NCBI GenBank assembly: GCA_933207985.1
Contig: OW240921.1
Location: 113,973,941 to 114,037,940 of the forward strand
Length of the DNA stretch: 64,000 nucleotides
Source: Pelobates cultripes
Taxonomy: Eukaryota; Chordata; Amphibia; Anura; Pelobatidae
Direction of reading: 5' to 3'
Shown here: in pieces, positions 1 to 11,366 of the stretch
Layout of the letters: each line of letters opens with the position of its first letter
How positions within the stretch are numbered: the stretch's first letter is position 1
Notes under the pieces: generated by a model
Database searches by the model: none
Seen by the model: the letters and a program-made list of their open reading frames with translations, nothing else
Told to the model about the DNA's origin: nothing
Position numbers and translations under genes: made by a program

Positions 1-518
1 ATAAATTTATTGAAAAAGTAATAAGCATAAAAAACCAGGAAAGGATAAAAAAATATAAAAATAAGTGAGCCAATACGCGTTTCGCCTATTGTGACTTCCT
101 CAGTCAGCTTTCCTAGCCACTGTCCAGATAATGTTCTTATATACATGATTAATTGATTAAAGTTTGCGGTAAAATTCATTTTGGAATGCACTCGTGCGTT
201 CAATATCCTCGTTCTCATGTTTCCGGTCTCGCAGGGTGCAATGACGGCACTTCCGGGTTTCGGTCCGAGTGGAAGGCATAGTGCTTTCCACTTCAATTCC
301 CTCTCGTTTTCACACAACGTCATGCGTAAGTGGAACGCAGGCTATGCCTTCCAAGTCTCCTCTCCGTTTCTCATCCACATAATAATGTCCACACAGAAAT
401 AAAAATAGAGAGGTAATAATTTTCAAGTATATGTATGTTTTTTTTGTGTTGGTATAGGGAATACCACACGGGTGTTTGAGCTATTGGTAGTCACTCACTG
501 TGCCGTCTGTATTTGTTG
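1..518. repeat. Penelope-like terminal repeat remnant and unassigned sequence
   Basis: No cellular gene is visible. The first ~120 bases carry the minus-strand hammerhead ribozyme, a hallmark of Penelope-like element terminal repeats. Bases 181-400 are GC-richer, CpG-containing and partly self-complementary (GTGGAA/TTCCAC motifs recur in both orientations), as in noncoding ends of such elements. The sequence stops matching the 24 kb region at about 519, where the A/C duplication begins. Confidence 0.4.
68..109 (-). ncRNA. Hammerhead ribozyme, type I, Penelope/retrozyme style
   Basis: Reading the minus strand from 109 to 68: a 6-nt 5' helix I strand (AGCTGA), the core CTGAGGA, one extra A, a short helix II (GTC/GGC, six-base loop), GAAA, the palindrome CGCG with T, A as the cleavage nucleotide, then TTGGCT. 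AGCTGA pairs with TTGGCT over all six positions with two G-U wobbles. The core differs from CTGATGA only at U7, a position known to tolerate change. The two-base-pair helix III suggests action as a dimer, as known for Penelope-like elements and retrozymes. The layout, including the extra A, is the same as in the ribozyme at 32447-32487. Self-cleavage is inferred. Confidence 0.72.
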
Positions 519-993
519 TGTACTCTGCAAACCATGGTAAGGGTCCCTGGGGTGGAGCATTTGGAGAGCAGGGTGGGCCAGTGCTCCAATAGCACTAGTT
601 GCTATATAACAGCCAGACCAGGACTTGTATGTGAACTAATTGATACTCACCTGTAGCTGGTCAATTAGCAGGCAGGCTTTTAAAAGAAGGGATGCAGAGT
701 GAGGGAGAAAGAGCCAGAGGAATGGTGTGCTTCGCAGCTATATCTTGTTATTGTCAATTGGTAAGTGGGAAAGCCACCCAATTCCAGATAATAATTACTC
801 TGTTTAGTAAGTGCTCAAACAAGAGCAAGGAATTTTGTTTTGTTTATTTTATTTTGGAGCACCTGTATATTTTGCACCAAATAAAGAGGAAAAACTGCGC
901 TGAATGTGTCCTGGACTTTGATTACCCTAGAAGGCTGTGGTTACCATAAGATCTGGGACAAAATCCTGCCTGTGAAAGAGGTGGTTTGTTACA
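519..993 (+). repeat. Solo-LTR-like repeat, copy in unit A
   Basis: A 475 bp block beginning TGTACTC and ending GTTACA, so it has TG...CA ends. It contains a TATATAA box near 602 and AATAAA near 880, in the order expected for an LTR. A second copy with few differences lies at 24229-24701. No target-site duplication was found on either copy because the shared flanks are part of a larger duplication. The class (ERV or Gypsy) cannot be told. The short ORF inside is not a convincing protein. Confidence 0.45.
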
Positions 994-1190
994 CCATCTA
1001 CGATGCAACACATACCATTGGATAAGCCCCTATAGCATCATGTCATAGCAGTGAGCTAATTGGACAAATGAAAATCAGCTCACTCCCAAACCCATCTAAG
1101 ATACAACACATTCCATTGGTTAAGCCCATACAGCATCATGTCACAGGAGTGAGCTTAATGGATGAATGAAATTCAGCTCACTCCCATACA
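994..1190. repeat. Two tandem ~95 bp units
   Basis: Two adjacent imperfect units each run from a CATCTAnGATnCAACACA motif through a CATCATGTCA core to CAGCTCACTCCCA. A single more diverged unit lies at 24025-24105 and another at 24702-24795. This looks like a short local tandem duplication rather than a gene. Confidence 0.5.
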
Positions 1191-1194
1191 AGGC

Positions 1195-1820
1195 ATTTGA
1201 ATTAACAAATACACAAACTGAGGCAAATAAGTTAATTCGTTCATTTGTTTCTACCATTCCCATATGCTAAAGCAATGCTTTGAAAAAGCACGAACAGTTG
1301 ATACAAATTCACAAATGATTTGTTCGTTCAGTGCACGAACATTGTTCGGCTCACTTCTATTATTATAATACGTGCATTTGTTTTTCTCGTTCGGCAGTTT
1401 GCATTGCAATACGTATTACACACACATATACTTTACAGATAGTACACCGCCTGTCTGTAATTCAAAAAGCCAAACTAGTGATACGAATGAACGAAAGGCA
1501 CATTCATTTGTACGCATTTGTTAGTTTGGCTCAATCCCGTCAGATTTGATGGGAGTGAACAGAAGTAAAGAATGAAATAATTAATATATTGCCATTCGTT
1601 CATTCGGTTACTACTTCAGCTTTTTGACTTACACAGACAGTGTAATACAAAAAGCAGAATGAACGAACAAATGAAAGGCTCAAGGAAGAACTTTGTTGGA
1701 CGCCCATTCATTTGTTCATTTATTTGTTTCTCTAGCCATTCGTTATTTGGTATTTGTACAAATAGACAAAAAATTCAGATTTTCGTGCGAATACAAATGC
1801 CCAATTCTAGTAACAACATT
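1195..1820. repeat. TTCGTT/AACGAA-rich foldback repeat, hAT-like end
   Basis: The block is built of short ATTCGTTCATTTGTT and complementary AACGAACAAATGA motifs in both orientations, so it can fold back on itself. The right end reads ...CCCAATTCTA, so the element reversed begins TAGAATTGGGC, which fits the TAG-type termini of hAT elements. The same block at 24831-25007 and 27395-27530 is interrupted by a Penelope-like element. No transposase is present. The left terminus and target duplication were not defined. Confidence 0.45.
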
Positions 1821-1974
1821 GAATAGTTGCATGCTTTTTGAGCAGAGAGACTAAACTGAGCCAACCCTCAGCTTGGAAAGTGACTTATAACTATTACTAT
1901 GTTTATTCTTGTTGAAAAAGGGTCTGTCCACTACTGTGTTGTTCAAGTGTCAATAGCAAGCATTAGGAAATTAA

Positions 1975-3619
1975 CTCCTTAGTAACCCGACAGCTTTTCA
2001 ATTTTCTAACTGTTTGGGATCAGGGCTGTTTTTACATTTCCGCGGTATTTGTGTTTAGCTGTAATTTAATTTAATTTAATTAAATGTAATTTGCCCTTTT
2101 ACTTATTTACTGTAACCACACAGTTTTTCGAACTTTGACCCTCAAAATGTTTTACGCATCTACAACCGCCAAAAAACACCCATGCTAAATAGTTTCTAAT
2201 TTTTGTCCTGAGTTTAGAAATACCAATGTTAACATGGTTTTAGCTTTTTTTGGAAAGTTATAGGGCTATAAATACAAGTAGCACTTTGCTATTTTTTCAA
2301 AACCATGCAAGTTACATTATAACACTGATATCTGTCAGGAATCCCTGAATAACCCTTCAAATGTATATATATTTTTAAAAGACAACAACCTAAGGTATTA
2401 AACTTGGGGTATTTTGACTCTTTTCATGCAACCATTTTACCACCAATCAATGCCAAATTTAAACAAACAAAAAATTAATTGGTGATTTTTTTGACATACA
2501 TAGCAATTTAAGAACACATGCACTGAGAACGTTAAGGGTTACTGCCAAAGAACACCCCAATATGTGTTCAGCAACATCTCCTGAGTATAGTGATACCACC
2601 CATGTATAGCTGTGTTGGCTTCTCTGGGGGCTAAAAGGCCTTATTTGGAGGGCATGCAGTTTTCCAACTTGGATTTTTCACAGCTGGTCATCATGAACCC
2701 ATGTCCTATTTGGGACATTTCTGAAGCCGGCCAATGTAATTTACACCCATCAAACCATATATTTCTGAAAGGTAGACAAGCAAGGGTATTCAATATGGGA
2801 TATGTCCAGTCTTTTTTAGTAGCCACTTAGTCACAAACACTGGCCAAATTTAGCATTTACATTTGTTTGTGTGTTAAAAATGCAAAAAACTACTATGAAC
2901 ACTAACTTTGTCCAGTGTTTTTGACTAAGTGGCTACTAAAAAAGACAGAATATTCCCCATTTGCAATACCTTGGGTTGTCTTCTTTTGCAAATGGTATGC
3001 CATCAAGGGGGTAATTCTCATTCCCGGGCTACCATACGCTCTCAATGGCAGCATAAACAATCAGGCAAAGTTCAATGTGAAAAAAACGGCCTTATATTTG
3101 ACCCTGTAACTTTTAAAAACACTGCAAAACCTGTACATGGTGTGTACTATTATACTAGGAAGACTCCACTGAAAACAAATATTATTGTTTCAAAACAGTA
3201 AAACGTAATACAACAATGAATGTGCCGTTTGTCTGTGAAAAATGCCAAAAACGTCACTTCCACTGACAATATCATCGCTGTGATATGTTTTACTTTTTTG
3301 ATACACTAATATTTGTGTTCAGCGAAGTCTACCAAGTACAACAGTACCCCTCATGTACAGGTTTTAGGATGTCTTGGAAAGTTAAAGGGTTAAATATAGT
3401 GCTAGCAAATTAAATTCTCTGGACTTTCTGACTGGGTTGTCAGGCAGGTCCCCCAAATTGCAATCAATAAAATTACTTAATTATGTAAAAATATTACATA
3501 AGTATGCATGTAGATGTTAAATATATATACATATTTATTTATTTGAAGTCTATGTGTATATTTATAAAATGAGATATGCAATTATGTATATGGATATATG
3601 TATATTTTGTATTTTTATT

Positions 3620-3677
<58 letters not shown>

Positions 3678-3693
3678 GATTCTAAGTGTATTT

Positions 3694-3732
<39 letters not shown>

Positions 3733-3758
3733 TACATTCGAAGTGTATTTTCAGATAG

Positions 3759-3791
<33 letters not shown>

Positions 3792-3840
3792 TCAAAATAA
3801 AGTTAGAATAAATTACATATATGTATAATTTTTTTAATTG
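1975..3840. repeat. ~1.9 kb noncoding interspersed repeat, unit A copy
   Basis: Highly similar sequence occurs at about 27680-30370, where a solo LTR has inserted. Internal inverted repeats pair 2770-2830 with 2900-2960 (a TTTTTTAGTAGCCACTTAGTC motif and its complement). The ORFs predicted here run in both directions over these arms and resemble no known protein. In gene copies A and C this repeat occupies the place where copy B has exon 3 and much of intron 2. It is probably a nonautonomous DNA element, but its termini are not resolved. Confidence 0.5.
3540..3790. repeat. (TA)n microsatellite cluster
   Basis: Three long TA runs around 3630-3672, 3700-3728 and 3762-3785 are separated by ~40 bp AT-rich spacers. 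The homologous cluster in unit C (30240-30336) has two shorter runs. Confidence 0.9.
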
Positions 3841-4386
3841 TTTTAATTAGTTTTATATTTATTCATGTAAATGTTAGCATAACAAAATAACAGCAATCTA
3901 CATTGGGGAAGTAGTGGACTGTTTTTTGCATTACTGATAATCGCCATTTACCAACCAGGTTCTATTAAAACAAATTGGTCGGTAATTTAGGATGCTCTAC
4001 AGAGCAGGTCTATGCCGGGGGAATTCCCTGAACATAGACCAGCTCTCTAAGTTAAATCCCTGTGCTAGAGATCTGGTCGTGAACCATCATTATGCAGGTA
4101 AGTCACAAAGTGAGGACTAACTGTATAACATTTCAGAAATGAGTCTAAGAACCAATATCTGAATTGTGAGACTCATCCATTCTTTTGAGACATGTAAATG
4201 TCTATGTGATAGAGAAAATAAACAATAAATGGTCAGATTAACATAATTATGTCCATGATCTACTACATGGTTAGATTTCCCTGTTACTTGTCTAAATAAC
4301 TTGTTAAAATATGTTTCAGAAAAATGTATGTCCATTTACTTTAATTCAATAGTCATCAAAAACATAGCAATTAGCTTGATCCTTAC

Positions 4387-6546
4387 CTTAAACCTTGCAA
4401 TTCTGCCATAATCGATAAGGCTTGAGTCCAATCCTAGATTTCTGACTTATGCTTCCATTTCACTAGTTCCTTCACACAGAGATCACTAAATTCTAAAATA
4501 GTGATGCAGAAATATCAAATAGTCTTCAGTAATTTGACGAAAAAGTCCCAAGATAAAAAAGTAAACATACAAAGGAAAACAATCAACCAAAATAACTTTC
4601 CTTTGTTTGTAATCTAGTGTTCACCAGCATTTAATTGGAAGAGGTGATGTTTTTGAATACATTTTGAATATCAAAAACAATTTCTATTAAATATTTTATA
4701 TGATTGTAGACCTTTTTTTTTTTTTTCAATCTTTCCAACTATACCTCCAAGCTAGCCAAGGCTTTCAAGGCTTTCCTATGGTTGATCAATTTTAGAAGAC
4801 TTTACAAAATTAAGACTTTACAAACTTGAAACAATCCTAAAAAAATACTTATTTTAGAAGCATTATAGCATTACACACTTGTTTCACACTTAACTTATTA
4901 CCTCAGGGTATGTTCTCTATTTATATTTTTACTGTAAGCATACTTCACATAATGTATTTAAGTATATTTGGCTCTATTCAGACTGTATGTTAAGCAAGTT
5001 ATTTTCTCTTTTTCCGACATTCCACCTTGCCTTACATGAAATTATCGTTTTGTATTTATCTCTTGTTCTTATATTTGTCTTTGTTTACAAAAATATTATG
5101 CTCTGTTTATTAAACAAGAAAAAATGTATTAATCACTCTATTAATCACTTCATTCAAATGGTTAATTTTGTATGCAGCAAGCTGCTGAGGTCAGCTCCAT
5201 GATACTTTCATTCTGAATCTCTCACCCATGTGCAATAAGTGAGGGGCATTAAGAGGCCCTATACTATGCTATAACTCTGCCCCATCAATGATAATTGTTC
5301 ATCCTGGGTTGTTCCTGAGCCACTCGGAATGGCACCGAAACATGTTTTGATGCCATCAGATGTCAACTCTGCTGGAGGACAGAGAATAAGTTTGGCGGCC
5401 TAGTGAGTCCGGATGAGAGGACAATCGGCTGATCTCTGCTCCTGGCTCGTGCAGCCGACTTGCTTCTTTGGACTGGTGGGGGTGATTCCGGTCTGCTCCC
5501 TGGAGGCACCCTACAACTAATGAGGACGTGCAGCATACAAGCTAAACAACCAACTGGTACTAAAGCGTATACAAGATGGCAGCAACATCCAACATTGCTT
5601 GCACAGTCCTTTTGGGTCCTTCTGGGAAAAGCTGACAGAGCACCTGAGTACCACGTTGCTGGGATATTGAACCAATGCTGAGTACTCAAAAAGTGTGGTC
5701 GTGCATCTGGAGGGCTGCACCTACCAAGCCCAGACCCGACTGGTGCAAAGACATACTTCACTACTCATCATGGGACACAAGCCACGGGACTGTTGGTGCC
5801 TTAGTATCACACAGCACTTACCCGATTGCGACATAGCGATCGCGCATCACTACCCCTGTGGACTTATGGGAATAGTACCAGGACTCCAGTGGAGAATCTA
5901 TGTTAGGCCCCTGTAAGGCATAGGATGATCTCACAGCTGGAACCAGGTCTACCATATGTTGGTGCAACGCCACAAGAACACCTCTACAGCCTTCATATAA
6001 CCAGCAGTTTGTTTACATTTCTCTATCTCCTGCTAGGCTTATGTTTATAACCTTATTTGGGGGCTCCTGAAAGCTTACGCTCATAGACAAGTTGTATGTT
6101 TCACTCTACTTTTATTCATTATTTACTGTTATGATTTCCACCACACACCTGTTGTCGCTCATTCCGTTAATTTTCACCCTGCTACTGGCTGACAGACTGT
6201 GCATAGTGCATATACCATTACACAAAAAGTGCATTACCTTTGATGTACTAAGCTACTCTTTTCTTTTGAACGCATTGTTTTAATACCTGTATGTTACTCT
6301 ATGCACTGCAAAAAATAAAGAATTTAAATATATATATAATACCAATGAAAATGTGCAGTATTTTTAATTGTATTAATGTATTAAACTGAACATACCTTGC
6401 CCTGCCACCTTATAAATCTGTTCCATTGGAAATCTCAAAGTCTCTTCAGTGATATAATGTTCCGTTGTTCCAGAATAATATGCATTAAACCTGTCTGTTG
6501 GTTCCCATTCATGTAGATGATAGCGTTTGTGAGAGCTGGGGTCCAT
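4387..6546 (-). pseudogene. NNMT/INMT-like methyltransferase pseudogene, copy A
   Basis: Only exon 1 (6396-6546, 50 codons plus one base, intact, donor GTATG) and a degraded exon 2 (4387-4538, donor GTAAGG) remain. Exon 1 reads MDPSSHKRYHLHEWEPTDRF... and is very close to copy B. Exon 2 has lost the splice acceptor AG, carries the same 4-bp deletion after GACTATTTGAT as copy C, and has a further ~49 bp deletion, giving an early stop. No exon 3 exists before the window edge: the sequence that lies just 3' of exon 3 in copy B occurs here at 1830-1975 directly against a repeat. A TATA box (6593-6600) and a TGAGTCA motif are conserved upstream, but no functional enzyme can be made. Confidence 0.88.
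5200..5460. repeat. Penelope-like terminal fragment in intron 1 of copy A
   Basis: This stretch has no counterpart in the matching intron of copy C, so it is an insertion or a lost segment. Around 5311-5345 it reads CCTGAGCCACTCGG...CCGAAACATG, a degenerate hammerhead-like order of CTGA, a hairpin and GAAAC. The core is incomplete. The ORFs predicted here on both strands are not credible proteins. Confidence 0.3.
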
Positions 6547-6592
6547 TCTGAATGTCTGTAGTGTTCTATGATGATAATGTCACCAGCAAGCA

Positions 6593-6600
6593 GTTATATA
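6593..6600 (-). promoter_or_regulatory. TATA box of pseudogene copy A
   Basis: TATATAAC on the minus strand lies 47 bp upstream of the exon 1 ATG, in the same place as in copies B and C. A TGAGTCA (AP-1-type) motif sits further upstream at 6662-6668. The promoter looks preserved although the gene behind it is broken. Confidence 0.6.
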
Positions 6601-6972
6601 CTTTGTTAATTAACACTATCAGTTAGTGGATCCTGTTGACTTACCGACACAAGATACATCATGAGTCAGTGCAAGTCAATATCAACACAGACATATTACA
6701 ATGTTCTCATGACTTCAGCTGATCAAATGATTTATTTTTTAAGTAATCACTGAGATAAGCTCTTCAATATTAGATTGATCTCTTATTGGGTTATTTACTA
6801 AAGAGCAAAACGTAAACAACTTACAATAGAAATGCAACATTTGATCCAAAATTCCCTACATTTTGTAATTCTCTTGTCAATACGTAATGATTTCAGAAAG
6901 TAAGTCTTTTGGGGCCTTCTTTATCAATACAGCATTAGGGAAAGACTGAAATCCAGCTGTCTATTGTGTACC

Positions 6973-7795
6973 TGTCAGGATCCTATCCTGACAACCAAAC
7001 ATATTTATTTTCTGCTGTTTTATTTTCTACAATACCTGCTTTCCACCACTAGTGGCCTCCCTAACCACTAGTCTAAGCTTAGTCTCTCACCTGCCTAAAA
7101 TGATCAAAGAGGCCACACTCTGCTTACCAAAGGAGCTTTACATTGATAGTTGTTTATGGTCTGATACAGACAAGACATCTGTTCCTGGCTCATTCTGATA
7201 CCTGAGAACCTGCTTAAATCTGATTACCTTTTATCCATCCTGATTCATTCAAACAACCTGCTTTATTTCAGACTGGACTTTGTTTACTAATTATTCCTTA
7301 TTGTTTGGACCTAACCTGCCTGGACTTTACAAACTTTCCTATTAATTGCAACTCTCCTGGATAACCCTTTTCCATCTATCTGGTAACTGCAGTTCAGCCT
7401 CCAAAAAAAAAGAGACTGATCATCTTAACTTAGAGCTAACCTGAATTCCTTACGCTTTTATTATATTCTGTCTATTTCTGTCCTGTTGTTTTATGTCTAC
7501 CTGTAATTTCTCTTATAGGTTTCCCTGTTTCATGTAAACCTGCTTGTGGCATATTGCCTAAACGTCAATTTCTAAAACTACTCTTTCTTACTTACCTGAA
7601 ATCCCATTTATAGGTTCTCCTTCTTCTTTCAGCCTATAATCCCATTTATAGGTTTTCCTTATTCCTCCTAGCCTATAATTTCTCTTCCTTTTGTCTTTAT
7701 TGTTACCTTGTCTAAACATGCAAAAGATTCAAAATAAAGAACCTCAAGTCAACCCCTGTATAAGTCTTTTATCTGACCTGTACAAGTTCATGACA
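6973..7795 (+). mobile_element. Solo LTR, TSD GTACC, unit A copy
   Basis: An 823 bp block starts TGTCAGGATCC and ends TTCATGACA, flanked by 5-bp direct repeats GTACC (6968-6972 and 7796-7800). TG...CA ends plus a 5-bp target duplication define an LTR, and the lack of internal genes makes it a solo LTR. The first 21 bases form a small hairpin. AATAAA lies near the 3' end. The same LTR with the same TSD is at 39065-39901, while copy B has an unoccupied site near 22368-22382. It therefore inserted after B split from the A/C lineage and before A and C separated. Confidence 0.85.
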
Positions 7796-7899
7796 GTACC
7801 ATTGATTTTTAAGTCACAGAAGAAAGTTAAGAAGTATATATCTCTCTAGCTCTGCAAATAAAGAAAAAAACAATTAACAAATAAGCAAAGTAAAAAAAA

Positions 7900-8335
7900 A
7901 GTATACAATAACGGGGGTCAGCAGCCTTCATCACTCCAGATGTGGACTACATCTCTCCTGATGCTTTGCCAGCATTATGCCTGTAAGAGCATTATGATAA
8001 GTGTAGTCCACAGCATCTGGGGCTGCCTACCCCTGCACTAGAGTGCTCATTTTAATCTTTGATGAAACCTGCGATAATAAGAGAACTCTGTGCTTGTGTA
8101 AATTCTAACAGACTTTTTCAGATGTGAGAAATAATTACTGAATGTAACATTTTCAATTTCTTCTGTGTCTTTTTCCAGTGGATTGAAATAATTATTTTAT
8201 GTATATTTCTTCTGGGGTAAAAGGCTTGCCAGGTTGATACACGTGTATATTAACCAAATATACTAACATGCAATCTGTCTTACGATATCTTCAGGTTTAT
8301 TCTTACAGTTACTAATACATAATAAAACAACAAAG
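7900..8335. other. Noncoding duplicated flank of unit A
   Basis: No gene seen. The stretch matches 39955-40435 of unit C. Part (7910-8040) also matches 22485-22620 upstream of copy B and contains a short inverted repeat around an AGCATTATG motif. This supports a common origin of all three units. Confidence 0.6.
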
Positions 8336-8339
8336 GATG

Positions 8340-9207
8340 TTAAAGGATGTTCAACAGCAGTTGGTAATTGCTGGACTCCTGAAAGGAGAGTTACATCGTT
8401 ACACAGCCATACAGGAAGAATAACCAAGAGAGAGACCTTTTAAGTGGGGCAAAAGGGTGATAAAACATCAATCCAATAGCCCCCGAAAACAAGAACAGAA
8501 GGTGCCTGAAGCAAGTGTGTTAAACAATGATAAGCTTAGAGTCAATGTCTACAAATGCTCGCAGTTTAGGGAATAAGATCCATGAACTTGTGGCAATAAT
8601 GACAACTGATAAAGTAGATTTAGTCACTGTTACTGAGACATGGTATAATGAGAAAAATGACAGGAATATAGCAATACCACGGTGCTCTTTATGTAGAAAA
8701 GACAGGTAAGGCAAGAAAGTATAGCATAAAATCTAGCCTTTAAAAGTTAGTAAGGTGAACATAGAGTCTGTTTGGGTTATGCTAGAATTTGGTAATCACA
8801 CAGTAACTGGTGTAGGTGTGATTTATAGGCCCCCAGGACAAATAGAAGAGTTAGATAATCTACTAGTTGAGGAAATAGCTAAACTAACAATGAAGGGGAA
8901 GTTATCTGGGGACTTTAATCTTCCTGGTGTGAACTGTAAAACCAAAATAACTGCTTGTGCCCAGAGCACACATATTCTAAACTCCCTACTGGGATTGTCT
9001 CTAAAACAAGTCGTTGAGGAGCCATCTCGTAAGGAGGCCATACTAGATTTAGTGTTAACAAATTGAGATTTGTTATCAGAAATTACTGTAGGTGAAAGTT
9101 TAGGATCCAGTGATCATCAGTCATTGTGGTTTGATATGAGAACAGTTTTAGACTTTAGAAAAACACTTTTCTGACATTAGAATATGTGTAAAGGAGTCAT
9201 TATCCTT
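8340..9207 (+). mobile_element. CR1-like LINE, 5' UTR and endonuclease fragment (unit A)
   Basis: The translated sequence from about 8527 includes STNARSLGNK, TVTETWY, VGVIYRPPGQ, the DFNLPGVN motif and ILDLVLTN. These are apurinic-like endonuclease motifs of CR1/L2-type non-LTR retrotransposons. The reading frame is broken several times (stops near 8709 and 8740, and the Met-Gly before DFN is lost), so it is inactive. It matches 40440-41350 in unit C, so this LINE insertion predates the A/C duplication. The element runs into the assembly gap. Confidence 0.85.
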
Positions 9208-9307
9208 NNNNNNNNNNNNNNNNNNNNNNNNNNNNNNNNNNNNNNNNNNNNNNNNNNNNNNNNNNNNNNNNNNNNNNNNNNNNNNNNNNNNNNNNNNNNN
9301 NNNNNNN
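9208..9307. other. Assembly gap (100 N)
   Basis: Exactly 100 undetermined bases, the usual placeholder for a gap of unknown length. The CR1-like LINE ends at its left edge and a G-rich tandem repeat begins at its right edge, so continuity across it is not established. Confidence 0.99.
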
Positions 9308-9420
9308 GGGGGGTCAGTAATGTATTGGGGAGGGGAGGGGGTCAGCAGTATATTAGGGGAGGGGGGTGACAGCAGTATATTAGCGGGAGGGGGGTCAGCA
9401 GTGTTTTAGGGGGAGGGGAG
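9308..9420 (+). repeat. G-rich ~30 bp tandem repeat
   Basis: Three to four units of a GGGGAGGGGGGTCAGCAGTATATTA type adjoin the gap. The runs of four to six G could form G-quadruplexes and may be one reason the assembly broke here. Confidence 0.8.
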
Positions 9421-10940
9421 GCCAGTGTGTCTGTGTGTGACTGTCTGTGACTGTGTGACTGTGCATGTGACTTCCTGTGACTGTGTGTGTGTGTGTGACT
9501 GTCTGTGTGTGACTGTGTGCGTGTGACTGTGTGTGTCTGTCTGCCTGTGTGTGTGAGTGACTGCCTGCCTGTGTGTGTGTCTGACTGCCTGTGTGTGTGT
9601 GACAGTCTGCCTGTGTGTGTGTGTGTGGCTGTCTGCCTGTCTTTGTATGTGTGGATGTTTTCCTCGTTGTCAGTGACTGTCTGCCTCTGTGTGTGTGTGT
9701 GCATGCGCATCTGCTAGTGAGGGAGCCTCTGTGTGTGTGTGCCTGCTAGTGAATTTGTGTGTGTGTGCCTGCTAGTGAGTGAGCTTGTCTGTAGGGATAA
9801 TATGTGTGTGTGTGTTAATGAGCTTGTCTGTAAGGAGCATGGGTGAGTCGGAGCCTGTCTGTGGTGAGCATGTGTGTACAGTGAGCTTGTCTGTAGTAAG
9901 CATGAGTGTGATAGTGAGCTTGTCTGTAGTGACCATGTGTGTGTCAGTGAGCTTGTCTGTAGTGAGCATGTCTGTAGTGAATCTGTGTGTTAATGAGCTC
10001 TTCTGTAGGGAGCATGTGTGTGTCAATGGGCTTGTCTGTAGGGAGAGTGTGTGCGCATCAGTGAGCGTGTCTGTAGTGAGCGTGTGTGTGACAGCTTGTC
10101 TGTAGTAAGCTTGTGTGTGTATCAGAGTTTGTCTGTACTAAATTTGTGTGTGCCAGTAACCTTGTCTGTGTGTGTCATTGAGATTGTCTGTCTGCGTCTG
10201 ACTGCCTGTGTGTGTGTGTCTGACTGCCTGTGTGTGTGTGTGTGACTGTCTGCCTGTGTGTGTGTGATTGTCTGCCTGTGTGTGTGTGACTGTCTGCCTG
10301 TGTGTTTGACAGTCTGCCTGTGTGTGTCTGTGTGGCTGTCTGCCTGTCTTTGTATGTGTGGATGTTTTCCTCATTGTCAGTGACTGTCTGCCTCTGTGTG
10401 TGTGTGTGTGCATGCACATCTGCTAGTGAGGGAGCCTCTGTGTGTCTGTACCTGCTAGTGAGTTTGTGTGTGTGCCTGCTAGTGAGTGAGCTTGTCTGTA
10501 GGGATAATATGTGTGTGTGTGTGTTAATGAGCTTGTCTGTAAGGAGCATGGGTGAGTCGGAGCCTGTCTGTGGTGAGTATGTGTGTACAGTGAGCTTGTC
10601 TGTAGTAAGCATGAGTGTGATCGTGAGCTTGTCTGTAGTGACCATATGTGTGTCAGTGAGCATGTCTGTAGTGAATCTGTGTGTTAATGAGCTCTTCTGT
10701 AGGGAGCATGTGTGTATCAATGGGCTTGTCTGTAGGGAGAGTGTGTGCGCATCAGTGAGCGTGTCTGTAGTGAGCGTGTGTGTGACAGCTTGTCTGTAGT
10801 AAGCTTGTGTGTGTATCAGAGTTTGTCTGTACTAAATTTGTGTGTGTGCCAGTAACCTTGTCTGTGTGTGTCATTGAGATTGTCTGTCAATGAGCCTATT
10901 TGTGTGCATCAGTAAGATTGTCTGTGTGTGAGTATGCGTT
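9421..10940 (+). repeat. TG-rich minisatellite with higher-order duplication
   Basis: Degenerate units of TGAGCTTGTCTGTAGTGAGC and TGTGTGACTGTCTGCCTG type. Two halves, about 9600-10190 and 10300-10890, are near copies of each other, giving a ~700 bp higher-order repeat. The long ORFs on both strands (Val/Cys/Leu-rich or Thr/His-rich) are products of the repeat and not genes. Confidence 0.93.
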
Positions 10941-11061
10941 ACTATATAATTGAATTACTCTAAAAGAACTAATATTTTGAATAAGAAGAAATGTATCAAT
11001 AAAAAATAAATTTTATATACTGTTGCATCACCAGGGCTCCAGTGTATGTATATATATATAT

Positions 11062-11281
11062 AGGCAATTGAAATAGTTGGCTGCACGCTTGGATTCCCTT
11101 AAAATTTAACTTTTATTGAAATATTTAAGAGAAGAACAACGTTTCAGTCCCTCTTGTGGACTTGCATCAGGATCATGACGAAAGTCCACAAGAGGGACTG
11201 AAACAGTGATCTTCTCTTAAATATTTCAATAAAAGTTACATTTTAAGGAAATCCGAGAGTGCAGCCAACTATTTCAATTGT
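11062..11281. repeat. Penelope-type inverted repeat inside (TA)n DNA
   Basis: About 98-bp arms (11065-11163 and 11180-11281) are inverted copies around a ~16 bp spacer. The left arm on the minus strand contains CCTGATGCAAGTCC, a loop, GGGACTGAAACGTTG: a hammerhead-like order with a degenerate core. Both sides are TA repeats. This is the shape of a Penelope-like terminal repeat pair without any coding part. Confidence 0.65.
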
Positions 11282-11288
11282 ATGTATG

Positions 11289-11366
<78 letters not shown>
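11282..11366. repeat. (TA)n/(GTAT)n microsatellite
   Basis: Almost uninterrupted TA with a few GTATG units, directly following the inverted repeat. Confidence 0.95.

Noticed and set aside
2612..3201. Short ORFs in both 2.6-3.2 kb and 28.3-28.8 kb that look conserved
   Set aside because: Conservation is nucleotide-level duplication of a noncoding repeat; ORFs are on both strands and on inverted arms, with stops differing between copies.
9342..10799. Long ORFs (up to 181 codons) on both strands
   Set aside because: They are translations of TG-rich minisatellite units in several frames; composition is His/Thr or Val/Cys and no domain is present.
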